Made by a program: the position numbers and the translations under genes
Source of the DNA: Bacteroidales bacterium
Lineage (GTDB): Bacteria; Bacteroidota; Bacteroidia; Bacteroidales; UBA932
Direction of reading: 5' to 3'
Assembly (NCBI GenBank): GCA_017482565.1
Contig: JAFUMO010000014.1
Coordinates: 1 to 50,864, forward strand
Length of the DNA stretch: 50,864 bases
Part shown: piece after piece, positions 1-7,608 of the stretch
How positions within the stretch are numbered: the stretch's first letter is position 1
How the letters are laid out: each line of letters opens with the position of its first letter
Notes under the pieces: generated by a model
The model's input: the letters and a program-made list of their open reading frames with translations, nothing else
Databases searched by the model: none
Told to the model about the DNA's origin: nothing

Positions 1-46
1 AAGTAGGTGGAGTAAAGTAAAAGGTCTATCTTTGAAAACAAAAAAG

Positions 47-436
47 ATGGATAAGAAAAAAGTTAGTTACGAGGATTTGCTCCGATTGATTTTACCTGAA
101 GAAATATTTGATTTCTTTGAAGTCCTTAAAGTAGATGTTTATGAAAAAGAAATTCATCTGTTTGTAGATGAAAAGAATGTTCTTCCAGAAGGTCTCAAGA
201 AGGGAGAATATCAGTCCAAAGGGTTTTACCCAGAGTCGATTATCCAAGATTATCCATTAAGAGACAAAGCAGTATTTATCCATGCCAGACGCAGGAAGTG
301 GCAGAATGTGTCAACTTCTGAAATAGTGAGCAACAGTTTCAATCTCACAGAAAAAGGCACGCGTTATTCACCGGAATTCGCGTCTTTTTTAAAAGGGATT
401 CTTGGATTTGTACCCAATCAGCAGCAAGAGTCTTGA
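47..436 (+). CDS. IS transposase, N-terminal reading frame
   Basis: A 129-residue protein matching the short first frame of ISAon1-type ISL3 elements. The HARRRKW segment followed by a KGTRYSPEFASFLKG segment near the C-terminus is what I recognise as that family's N-terminal region, probably DNA-binding. I chose the ATG at 47; a TTG at 32 would add five residues. The frame ends at 436, inside the next frame, which is shifted +1. The long T/A run at 385-394 is not at the right place for a -1 slip into the second frame, because that frame has a TAA at 390-392. Any frameshift must therefore fall between 393 and 436. Confidence 0.75.
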   Translation: MDKKKVSYEDLLRLILPEEIFDFFEVLKVDVYEKEIHLFVDEKNVLPEGLKKGEYQSKGFYPESIIQDYPLRDKAVFIHARRRKWQNVSTSEIVSNSFNLTEKGTRYSPEFASFLKGILGFVPNQQQES

Positions 437-1385
437 GAAGTTCTATCACATAGATGGGAATCAACTGGGCCAACAATATAAGGACTTCTTAAGTGATTAC
501 CAGCAGTGGGAACAGAAAGAGCATGCAGACCAATGGATAATCTTTCCTGAAAACATAGGGCCAAGACTCAGTATTGATGAAACCAGCCCATCCAATGGAG
601 AGTTATATACTGTTATCACCAATAAGGATGCTCACGGCAAAAAAGGAGCACTGGTAGCCATTGTGTCAGGTGTACAATCAGAACATGTCATAGGCATAAT
701 CAATAAGATACCGTTCAAATATAGGCAAAAGGTAATTGAGATTACCCTTGATATGGCCAACACAATGAATCTGATTGTAAAAAGATGTTTTCCTAATGCT
801 GAACGCATTATAGATCGTTTTCATGTTCAAAAACTGGCCTACGACGCATTGCAGGAGATGAGGATTGCTCACAGATGGGATGCTATCAATGAGGAGACTG
901 ATGCCATCCAAAATGCAAGGCTCGAGCACAGAAGTTACTCTCCGGAGATTCTTTCCAATGGTGACACTAAGAAACTGCTGTTATTCAGGAGCAGATACCT
1001 GTTGTTCAAATCACCGGAGAAATGGACCCCTCAACAAAGTCTCAGAGCAAGAATTCTCTTTGATATGTATCCGGATATCAAGAAAGCTTACTGGCTTGTA
1101 CACAAACTCAGAATCATTTACAACACATCCAAGCATAGAGGAATTGCATATAAAAAATTGGCTCTTTGGTTCAATGAGGTGACGGATAGTGGATTTAAAT
1201 CATTCAATACCATTAGCGCTACAATATATTCTCACTATAATGAGATCCTGAATTATTTCAACAACAGAGCAACTAATGCTTCAGCTGAATCCTTCAATGC
1301 AAAAATCAAACGATTCAGAACAACTTTGCACGGTGTCAGGGACTTGAAATTTTTCTTTTTTAGACTGGCTAAGATTTATGCATAA
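402..1385 (+). CDS. IS transposase, DDE catalytic reading frame (ISL3 family)
   Basis: The catalytic half of an ISL3-type DDE transposase. The acidic triad is visible as SIDET near residue 59, LDMAN near residue 117 followed by the conserved DRFHV segment, and ASAESFNAKIKRFR near the C-terminus. It has no ATG at its beginning. The listed start is a TTG at 402, and the frame is open only from 393, so it is probably translated by a +1 frameshift from the first frame or by coupled re-initiation across the 35-base overlap. No internal stops are seen, so the element may be active. Confidence 0.85.
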   Translation: MDLYPISSKSLEKFYHIDGNQLGQQYKDFLSDYQQWEQKEHADQWIIFPENIGPRLSIDETSPSNGELYTVITNKDAHGKKGALVAIVSGVQSEHVIGIINKIPFKYRQKVIEITLDMANTMNLIVKRCFPNAERIIDRFHVQKLAYDALQEMRIAHRWDAINEETDAIQNARLEHRSYSPEILSNGDTKKLLLFRSRYLLFKSPEKWTPQQSLRARILFDMYPDIKKAYWLVHKLRIIYNTSKHRGIAYKKLALWFNEVTDSGFKSFNTISATIYSHYNEILNYFNNRATNASAESFNAKIKRFRTTLHGVRDLKFFFFRLAKIYA

Positions 1386-1458
1386 ATTTTATCGCTCCAC
1401 CTACTTTTTCAATTGCTCCCGAAGTGCTGAAGGGCTTGGACTGTAAGTGCCTGAAAAT

Positions 1459-1490
1459 GAAAAAAGCCCTGCATTTCTACAAGGCTTTTT
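1459..1490 (-). terminator. Terminator of tRNA-Phe
   Basis: On the minus strand an AAAAAGCC/GGCTTTTT inverted repeat with an 11-14 base loop is followed by a run of T residues. It lies four bases past the 3' end of the tRNA. Confidence 0.7.
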
Positions 1491-1493
1491 GGG

Positions 1494-1566
1494 TGGTGTC
1501 ACCAGGAATCGAACCGGGGACACAAGGATTTTCAGTCCTTTGCTCTACCAACTGAGCTATGACACC
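1494..1566 (-). tRNA. tRNA-Phe (GAA)
   Basis: The reverse complement folds as a 73-base tRNA. The acceptor stem is GGTGTCA/TGACACC, the D-arm contains AGCTCAGTTGGTAGAGC, the anticodon loop is CTGAAAA with anticodon GAA between AAGGA and TCCTT, and the T-loop is TTCGATT. The discriminator is A, and the next bases are CCC, so the 3' CCA is not encoded. The T-stem is CCCGG against CCTGG, giving one apparent C-T mismatch in the middle (51:63). Confidence 0.95.
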
Positions 1567-1581
1567 ATCGTTTTGGGATTG

Positions 1582-1611
1582 CAAATGTAGGCATTAATTT
1601 TAAAACTCCAA
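1582..1611 (-). promoter_or_regulatory. Promoter of tRNA-Phe
   Basis: On the minus strand TTG (1611-1609) is followed after 19 bases by TACATTTG (1589-1582), a full match to the Bacteroidota TTG-N19-TAnnTTTG promoter. It lies 16 bases upstream of the tRNA 5' end. Confidence 0.75.
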
Positions 1612-1632
1612 AACTTTTCTCAACTTTTTTCA

Positions 1633-1640
1633 TATTTTTG
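1633..1640 (+). promoter_or_regulatory. -7 element of priA
   Basis: TATTTTTG matches TAnnTTTG and ends eight bases before the priA ATG, so the leader would be only a few bases long. No clear TTG -33 element is visible. Confidence 0.5.
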
Positions 1641-1648
1641 TAAAAGTT

Positions 1649-3916
1649 ATGGAACCGCAAATTGTGCATAAAAGGCGTTATGCCTCTGTGATTCTTCCTG
1701 TTAAGTATAGCGGGGAGGTTTCCTACATTTTACCTCAATTTATGGAGGCCAGAGTGGGGCATAGGGTGAGGGTAGACCTGGCAGGAAAGGTTTATCAGGG
1801 GGCAATCCGCCGTATCCTGCAGGAAGATGAGGTTCCTGCCTTTACTCCCGACGGAAAGCCAATCCAGTATAAGCCGATTTTGGCAATAGAGGAGCTTCCC
1901 GCAATCCTTCCTTCTGAGTTTGCCTTGTGGGATAAGGTTGCGGAGTATTATCTGTGTACCCCGGGAGAGGTGTTCAAGGCTGCCTATCCTGCACTTGCTG
2001 TAAGGCAGGAGGGGGTGAAGCCGAGGAAGACGGTGGAGCATTTCCTTGAGGGGCTTGCCTCAAAAGATACTATATACGGGGGAAGAGAGGAGCCTCTGCT
2101 TTCGGACGGGGCACCTCATTCATCGGAAGGTAAGACGCATCTGTCGGGATCGTCACCTGAGTCATCAGGAGTGGCACCCCGGTTGTCGGGAGTGCAGCAG
2201 GGGGTGTTGGAGCAGATCAGGAGGAGTTTCATGGAGGCGCCCGGGAAGCCTGTGCTGTTGAGGGGTGTTACGGGGAGCGGCAAGACTGAGATTTATATCA
2301 CTTTGGCGCTGGAGCAGCTCCGGCGGGGGAGGAGTGTCCTTTATATGGTTCCGGAGATTGCTATCAGCAAGCAGCTGCAGAGCCGTCTGAAGAAGGTTTT
2401 TGGGGAGAGGCTGCTCACATTCCATTCCAAGCAGACAGCCGCCGAGAAGGCGAGGATCCACAAGATATTGCAGTACCAGGCCGGAAGGGATGTGAGCTCC
2501 GCAACAGCCCGGGCCGGGCAGCAGACCGGCAGTCCCGTAAAGCCTGCGCAGGAAAGTACAGGTACTGCTCACGCCACAGTTAACCCGGCCACCGTAATCC
2601 TGGGGACCCGCTCTTCATTGTTCCTCCCTTTCAGCAATCTGGGGCTGGTGATAGTGGATGAGGAGCATGATTCCAGCTACAAGCAGACAGAGCCGGCGCC
2701 GCGCTATCAGGCCAAGGATACAGCAATTATGCTGGCGCAGCTGCATGGGACCAATATCCTGTTGGGCTCGGCCACCCCTTCGTTTGAGAGTGAGTACAAC
2801 TGCCTGAGCGGCAAGTTTGCCCTTGTGGAGCTCAAGGAGAAATATCACGGAGCCGTTCCCCCAAAGGTGGAGATTGTGGATACAATTTATGCGTACAAGA
2901 CCCGCCAGATGACCGGCAGTTTCAGCCAGAAGCTGATCAATGAGATGAGGAAGACCATCCGGGAGGGGTTCCAGGTGCTGGTTTTCCGCAACCGCCGTTC
3001 CTATTCCCCAATTGTGGAGTGCCAGGAGTGCGGTGCAATTCCAAAGTGCCCCCACTGCAATGTGTATCTGAGCTACCATAAATATAACAATACCCTCCGC
3101 TGCCATTATTGCGATTATATAGCCCATTTCACCGGGGTGTGCAACAGTTGCGGTACAGCTTCCTTCAAGTACAGGGGGGCAGGTACAGAGAAGCTGGAAG
3201 AGGAGCTTGCGGCACTTTTCCCTGAGGCTTCAATTGCCCGTTATGATGCCGATATTGCCAGGAGCAAGAGAACTGAGGAGCAGGTGATAAGGGATTTTGC
3301 CCAGGGGAACATTGATATACTTGTGGGAACCCAGATGATAAGCAAAGGTTTTGATTTTGAGCGGCTGAAGCTGGTTGCTATCATACAGGCGGACACCATT
3401 CTGGGCGTGCAGGATTTCCGTGGGGATGAGAAGTCCCTCCAGCTTATGAGCCAGCTGATGGGGCGCACGGGCCGCCGAGGGGTGCAGGGAAAGCTCATCA
3501 TCCAGACCTCCCAAAAGGAACACCCGGTGCTCACCAGGCTTGAGGAGCATAATATTCCCGACAGCAATTCCCTTCCCCCTCTTACAGCACAGCTGCTCAG
3601 GGAGCGTCAGGAGTACAATTTTGCCCCTTTCGTGAGGATGGTGAAGATTATTGTCAGGCACAGGGATGCCGGGAAGCTGGATGAACTGTGCGGGGAAATC
3701 TCAAGAAAGCTGTCGGGAAGAAAAGAGCTGGAATACAAGGAACTTACAGGCCCTTTTGCACCTGTGATAGATAAGGTGAGGGGGGAGTTTGTAAAGTGCT
3801 TCTACATAAAGTTCGCCCGCAACAGCCGCCTTGTGCGCAATAAGGCAATCCTGCAGGAGTGCATCAGGGATATAAAGGGGCATCAGGCCGTCATTCTGGA
3901 TGTGGACCCGCTGTAA
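1649..3916 (+). CDS. priA: Primosomal protein N' (PriA helicase)
   Basis: PriA is the 3'-to-5' DNA helicase that reloads the replisome at stalled or collapsed forks. Walker A (GVTGSGKTE) lies near residue 204 and the DEEH motif near residue 336. Eight cysteines (458, 461, 467, 470, 485, 488, 498, 501) form the two zinc sites of the family, and the GRTGRRG motif VI follows. The start gives the usual N-terminal DNA-binding domain. Two departures from the family are visible. The region between the N-terminal domain and the helicase (about residues 132-190) is short, Ser/Gly/Pro-rich and does not look like the usual winged helix. A roughly 30-residue low-complexity insertion (about 285-315) precedes VILGTRSS. 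It converges with the lipid-kinase gene, 18 bases away. Confidence 0.95.
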   Translation: MEPQIVHKRRYASVILPVKYSGEVSYILPQFMEARVGHRVRVDLAGKVYQGAIRRILQEDEVPAFTPDGKPIQYKPILAIEELPAILPSEFALWDKVAEYYLCTPGEVFKAAYPALAVRQEGVKPRKTVEHFLEGLASKDTIYGGREEPLLSDGAPHSSEGKTHLSGSSPESSGVAPRLSGVQQGVLEQIRRSFMEAPGKPVLLRGVTGSGKTEIYITLALEQLRRGRSVLYMVPEIAISKQLQSRLKKVFGERLLTFHSKQTAAEKARIHKILQYQAGRDVSSATARAGQQTGSPVKPAQESTGTAHATVNPATVILGTRSSLFLPFSNLGLVIVDEEHDSSYKQTEPAPRYQAKDTAIMLAQLHGTNILLGSATPSFESEYNCLSGKFALVELKEKYHGAVPPKVEIVDTIYAYKTRQMTGSFSQKLINEMRKTIREGFQVLVFRNRRSYSPIVECQECGAIPKCPHCNVYLSYHKYNNTLRCHYCDYIAHFTGVCNSCGTASFKYRGAGTEKLEEELAALFPEASIARYDADIARSKRTEEQVIRDFAQGNIDILVGTQMISKGFDFERLKLVAIIQADTILGVQDFRGDEKSLQLMSQLMGRTGRRGVQGKLIIQTSQKEHPVLTRLEEHNIPDSNSLPPLTAQLLRERQEYNFAPFVRMVKIIVRHRDAGKLDELCGEISRKLSGRKELEYKELTGPFAPVIDKVRGEFVKCFYIKFARNSRLVRNKAILQECIRDIKGHQAVILDVDPL

Positions 3917-3934
3917 ACGGGCATCATGCTGCCA

Positions 3935-4882
3935 TCAGATTGTGTAGTTTACACCCACCACAACCTTTATTGCATGGGGCACCAGCTCAAACACGAATGG
4001 GGAGGTGCCAACTGCCTCACCGTCAATTTCAATGCGGCTTTCCGGAAAGGTTTCTATCTCAAGCTTCTTGCACTGGGTGTGCAGCACCGTTGGTATTGAG
4101 TAGATGTTTCCGCTGTAGAGGAGCCTGAAGTTGCGGGCAATGCGGAGCTTGGACATCTTCTTTATTATGGTGAGGTCCATGAGCTCGTCATCCACGGCAG
4201 CATACGGGGTCTGCTGCATTCCTCCTCCGTTGTATTTTCCTATACCAACTGCCCCGGAGAATACCATCCCTTCATAAAAAGGCTTTCCGTCTGCCTTTAT
4301 GTTGAAGTGTACCGGGCTGAACCGGGCAAAGGTATGGAACGCACTTCTCAGATAGAGCCCCTTGCCGTATTTCCCCTCATCCTTGAGCATGTTGTACTTG
4401 AGGTTCACCACCGCATCATACCCCAATCCGGCCACATTGGCCATGTATCTGGTGTGCTGTACCCTTGTCTCGTAGTATGAGACCCTGGCCACATCCTGCA
4501 GTACGGTCCTCTTCTCTACCAGAGACCTTACCGCCTCGCTGTAGGTCTTTGAGATTCCGTACATCCTTATCCAGTCGTTGCCGGTACCGGCCGGAATCAC
4601 AGCCAGCGAAATCTCCGTTGTGGGAACCTTCTTCTGTATGAATATGCCGTTGACAACCTCATGTATGGTGCCGTCACCCCCAACCGCCACAATGTTGCGG
4701 TAGCCGTCATTGATGGCCTTTACGGTAAGCTCCATTGCATGGTACTTGTGCTCGGTGAAGAGGCAGGTGAAATGGAGTCCGCTGCTGTACATCTGGTTGG
4801 AAATTATGGGCCAGTCCTGAAGCCCCCTGCCGCTGCCGGCCTTGGGGTTCACAATCACCATCCATACATCTGTCATTGCCAT
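3935..4882 (-). CDS. Diacylglycerol/lipid kinase family protein
   Basis: A 315-residue cytosolic lipid kinase of the DAGK catalytic-domain family (YegS/BmrU/DgkB-like), which transfers phosphate from ATP to a lipid alcohol. The nucleotide-binding signatures are plain: VNPKAGSGRG near the N-terminus, GGDGTIHEVVNG in the middle and PAGTGNDWIR after it. The exact lipid substrate cannot be read from sequence. The first ATG at 4882 is listed; a second at 4876 would drop two residues. It diverges from parA with its own -7 element. Confidence 0.88.
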   Translation of the reverse strand: MAMTDVWMVIVNPKAGSGRGLQDWPIISNQMYSSGLHFTCLFTEHKYHAMELTVKAINDGYRNIVAVGGDGTIHEVVNGIFIQKKVPTTEISLAVIPAGTGNDWIRMYGISKTYSEAVRSLVEKRTVLQDVARVSYYETRVQHTRYMANVAGLGYDAVVNLKYNMLKDEGKYGKGLYLRSAFHTFARFSPVHFNIKADGKPFYEGMVFSGAVGIGKYNGGGMQQTPYAAVDDELMDLTIIKKMSKLRIARNFRLLYSGNIYSIPTVLHTQCKKLEIETFPESRIEIDGEAVGTSPFVFELVPHAIKVVVGVNYTI

Positions 4883-4905
4883 ATTGTTGAAAACTTTATA
4901 GTACG

Positions 4906-4913
4906 CAAATGTA
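4906..4913 (-). promoter_or_regulatory. -7 element of the lipid-kinase gene
   Basis: The reverse complement reads TACATTTG, a full TAnnTTTG match, 23 bases upstream of the start. It is divergent from the parA element at 4944-4951. Confidence 0.55.
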
Positions 4914-4943
4914 ATAAAAACTGAACTCTTTAAAAAGATTTCT

Positions 4944-4951
4944 TATTTTTG
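4944..4951 (+). promoter_or_regulatory. -7 element of parA
   Basis: TATTTTTG matches TAnnTTTG and lies 18 bases before the ATG at 4970. Because it overlaps the possible TTG start at 4949, it argues for the ATG at 4970 as the true parA start. Confidence 0.6.
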
Positions 4952-4969
4952 CGTGTTAGAGATTTTTTT

Positions 4970-5746
4970 ATGGGAAAAGTTATAGCTATAGCAAATCAGA
5001 AAGGAGGCGTGGGGAAGACTACCACAGCAATTAACCTGGCAGCATCACTGGCAGTTCTGGAGAAGAACACCCTGCTGATAGATGCCGACCCACAGGCCAA
5101 CACCACATCTGGCCTGAACTTTGATCCTGATTCAAACTCCAAGAGTACGCTTTATGAGGTGCTCATAGGGGAGAAGAACATAAATGACATCATACTCCCT
5201 ACGGAGATAAAGAACCTGAAGATTGTCCCTTCCCACATCAACCTTGTGGGTGCGGAGATTGAGATGCTGGATGTGCAGGAGAGGGAGAGCGTGCTCAAGA
5301 AGAACATAGAGTCACTGCAGGAACAGTTTGAGTACATCATCATAGACTGTTCCCCATCCTTGGGGCTCATTACCATAAACTCGCTTACGGCTGCAGACTC
5401 GGTTATCATACCTGTACAGTGCGAGTTCTTTGCGCTTGAAGGGTTGGGCAAGCTGCTCAATACCATCAAGCTGGTGCAGAACAGGCTGAACCCGCAGCTT
5501 GCAATTGAGGGATTCCTCCTTACCATGTATGATGGCCGCCTCAGGTACGCAAACCAGATTGTGGAGGAGGTAAGGCATCATTTTGGCAGTATGGTATTCC
5601 AGACAATGATAAACAGGAACGTAAGGCTGAGCGAGGCTCCGAGCCACGGCAAGCCGGTAATCCTGTATGATGCCCTTTCAACGGGGTCAAACAATTATCT
5701 CAACCTTGCAAAGGAGTTCATCTCCAAGCAAAAACAGGAGCAATAG
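4970..5746 (+). CDS. parA: Chromosome partitioning ATPase ParA (Soj)
   Basis: A 258-residue ParA/MinD-superfamily ATPase that, with ParB, moves replicated origins apart. The deviant Walker A KGGVGKTT spans residues 11-18 directly after a short N-terminal strand, and DADPQANTT follows as the switch region. There is no N-terminal helix-turn-helix, so this is the chromosomal Soj type rather than a plasmid ParA. The ATG at 4970 was chosen over an in-frame TTG at 4949 because the latter lies within the promoter. parB follows after three bases, so the two are co-transcribed and probably translationally coupled. Confidence 0.95.
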   Translation: MGKVIAIANQKGGVGKTTTAINLAASLAVLEKNTLLIDADPQANTTSGLNFDPDSNSKSTLYEVLIGEKNINDIILPTEIKNLKIVPSHINLVGAEIEMLDVQERESVLKKNIESLQEQFEYIIIDCSPSLGLITINSLTAADSVIIPVQCEFFALEGLGKLLNTIKLVQNRLNPQLAIEGFLLTMYDGRLRYANQIVEEVRHHFGSMVFQTMINRNVRLSEAPSHGKPVILYDALSTGSNNYLNLAKEFISKQKQEQ

Positions 5747-5749
5747 GAT

Positions 5750-6667
5750 ATGGCAAAGATTCAGACAGGCTTGGGAAGGGGGCTGGGAGCCCTCATCTCA
5801 GATGTAAATACCATCCAGCGCACAGCCGGGAAGCAGGCTGCCGGGGAGCAGGAACGTCCGCTGGTCTCCACATCCGAAATAGAGATAAGCAGGATAGAGC
5901 CAAATCCATACCAGCCCCGTACGGAGTTCAACCAGGAGGCGCTGGAGGAGCTGGCGGCATCCATCAGGCTGCTGGGGCTGATACAGCCAATTACAGTAAG
6001 GCCACTTGCCGGTGGAAGGTACCAGATTATAAGTGGAGAGCGCAGGTTCAGGGCAAGCCAGATTGCAGGACTTGAGAAGATTCCTGCATATATCCGCAAG
6101 ACCGATGACCAGGGGATGCTGGAGATGGCCATTGTGGAGAATATCCAGAGGGAGGACCTGGATTCCATAGAGGTGGCTCTCAGCTTCCAGAGGCTCATAG
6201 AGGAGTGCAACCTCACTCAGGAGGCCATGGCCGAGAGGGTAGGGAAGAAGCGTACTACAGTAACAAACTATCTCCGCCTGCTCAAGCTTCCGGCTGAGAT
6301 ACAGTTTGCCATCCGTGCCAAGAAGATCTCCATGGGGCATGCAAAGGCATTGCTCGGACTGGAGAGCAGCAGGGAGCAGCTGAAGTTTGCCAACCAGATA
6401 ATTGAGCAGGATTTGTCGGTGAGGCAGGTTGAGCAGAAGATCCAGAAGCTCGGGGAGAAGAGGAACAGGAAGGAGGAGGCGGTTGAATCTCCTGTGATGG
6501 AGCTGCCTGAGGGGCATTTCAGGGTGATTGAAATTATCGGGAAATACTTCAACAACAATGTTGTTGCCAAAAGGAGCAGCGAGGGTGCGGGCGAGATTAC
6601 CATAAGGTTTAACAGTGACAAGGAGGTGGAGGATTTCCTCCAGGCACTTGAAGATTCAAATATTTGA
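5750..6667 (+). CDS. parB: Chromosome partitioning protein ParB (Spo0J)
   Basis: ParB binds parS sites near the origin, spreads as a CTP-dependent clamp and stimulates ParA. The 305-residue protein begins with the family's GLGRGLGALI motif, has NPYQPRTEF near residue 55, the CTP-binding GERRFRA near 95, ENIQREDL near 130 and a helix-turn-helix around 155-185 (TQEAMAERVGKKRTTVTNYLRLL). The C-terminal 60 residues should form the dimer domain. I did not notice a parS palindrome (GTTTCACGTGAAAC) in the window. Confidence 0.95.
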   Translation: MAKIQTGLGRGLGALISDVNTIQRTAGKQAAGEQERPLVSTSEIEISRIEPNPYQPRTEFNQEALEELAASIRLLGLIQPITVRPLAGGRYQIISGERRFRASQIAGLEKIPAYIRKTDDQGMLEMAIVENIQREDLDSIEVALSFQRLIEECNLTQEAMAERVGKKRTTVTNYLRLLKLPAEIQFAIRAKKISMGHAKALLGLESSREQLKFANQIIEQDLSVRQVEQKIQKLGEKRNRKEEAVESPVMELPEGHFRVIEIIGKYFNNNVVAKRSSEGAGEITIRFNSDKEVEDFLQALEDSNI

Positions 6668-6671
6668 GAAG

Positions 6672-7580
6672 GTGCGTAGAATACACTTCATATTCATATT
6701 GTTGTGCGGACTGTTGGCTGCCCTTCCATCGTATGGGCAGTTCAACAACAATTTCATAAGTACCGCCCCTCCCGGAGCGGGCACGGATATGCAGCCGCAG
6801 ACAAGCCAGGATGAGGAAGAGGTAGTGGTGTCAACCAAGCCTTCATTCAACGTAAAGACATACTTCAGGGCACTTGCCCATAAGGATACCATGAAGATAG
6901 GGCAGATGGGAGTGGGATCAATGATACTCCCTGGTACTGCACAGATATATAATCGCGAGTACTGGAAGCTCCCTATAGTGTACGGTACAATAGGAGGATG
7001 TATAGGAGGTGCAGTTGCAACAAGGGGGAAGGACGCGCAGAAATTCTTCATAGCAGGGGCTGTTGCCTCATGGTGGGGCAGTGTCCTTGACGGACTGGTA
7101 TCGTACAAGAGCGTGCAGAAGCCGCTCCCTGCAAGGGCCTCAATGTATTCTGCCATACTGCCAGGATTAGGGCAGGCATACAACGGAGACTACTGGAAGA
7201 TACCAATCTTCTACACAGGGTTGGGTGCATGTGTATATTGCCTGGGGTTCAACCAGAGGCAGTATGACCGCTACAGGGACATGTATGTTGCCTATAATGA
7301 GGGGACATACACCGGTAACCTTACCGTAGACAACATCAAATGGTACAGGGACCAGCACCGCCGCTACAGGGATTATTCAATAATTGCCACAATATTGGTA
7401 TATGCCCTCAATATAATTGATGCCAATGTATTTGCACACTTCAATACCTTTGATGTGAGTGATGACATCTCCTTCAATGTGGAGCCGCAAATGATATCAC
7501 CCGTGGCACCTGCAGGGAATCTCTTTGCAGGCAACCAGGCCCCGCAGCAGCTGGGGTTCCAGATGAGCATTAAATTTTAA
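6672..7580 (+). CDS. DUF5683 family exported protein
   Basis: A 302-residue protein that begins with a clear signal peptide (hydrophobic FIFILLCGLLAALPSYG, cleavage near GQ). It then carries the DUF5683 pattern of two related segments: SMILPGTAQIYNREYWKLP and, about 70 residues on, AILPGLGQAYNGDYWKIP. Each is followed by a glycine-rich hydrophobic stretch that may be membrane-associated. The function of the family is unknown. I placed the start at the GTG at 6672, four bases past the parB stop, because it gives a tight signal peptide; an upstream ATG at 6615 would overlap parB by 53 bases. It is probably in the parAB transcript. Confidence 0.8.
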   Translation: MRRIHFIFILLCGLLAALPSYGQFNNNFISTAPPGAGTDMQPQTSQDEEEVVVSTKPSFNVKTYFRALAHKDTMKIGQMGVGSMILPGTAQIYNREYWKLPIVYGTIGGCIGGAVATRGKDAQKFFIAGAVASWWGSVLDGLVSYKSVQKPLPARASMYSAILPGLGQAYNGDYWKIPIFYTGLGACVYCLGFNQRQYDRYRDMYVAYNEGTYTGNLTVDNIKWYRDQHRRYRDYSIIATILVYALNIIDANVFAHFNTFDVSDDISFNVEPQMISPVAPAGNLFAGNQAPQQLGFQMSIKF

Positions 7581-7608
7581 AACCATATAAAAAGATACAA
7601 TTTCAACA

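Larger units (their letters stand above)
1..1406 (+). mobile_element. ISL3/ISAon1-type insertion sequence
   Basis: The first 12 bases (AAGTAGGTGGAG) recur as an exact inverted copy at 1395-1406, just past the transposase stop, so the element is about 1.4 kb with at least 12-bp terminal inverted repeats. It carries two overlapping transposase reading frames. The left end coincides with the window edge, so the outer base and the target duplication cannot be checked. The element is AT-richer than its surroundings and uses AGA/ATA codons where neighbouring genes prefer AGG, consistent with recent arrival. It sits about 50 bp from the tRNA-Phe terminator. Confidence 0.85.

Noticed and set aside
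1400-1566. tRNA-Phe as an attachment site for a genomic island
   Set aside because: No integrase and no partial tRNA repeat were seen; the adjacent element is a transposase-type IS.
4949-4969. Upstream TTG start for parA
   Set aside because: It lies in the -7 element; the ATG at 4970 gives the canonical ParA N-terminus.
5798-6517. A 239-codon minus-strand frame opposite parB
   Set aside because: Leu/Pro-rich shadow with no recognisable start signal; parB is intact.
4883-7600. parS sites near parAB
   Set aside because: I saw no GTTTCACGTGAAAC-like palindrome by eye; a motif scan of the full window would be needed to exclude degenerate ones.
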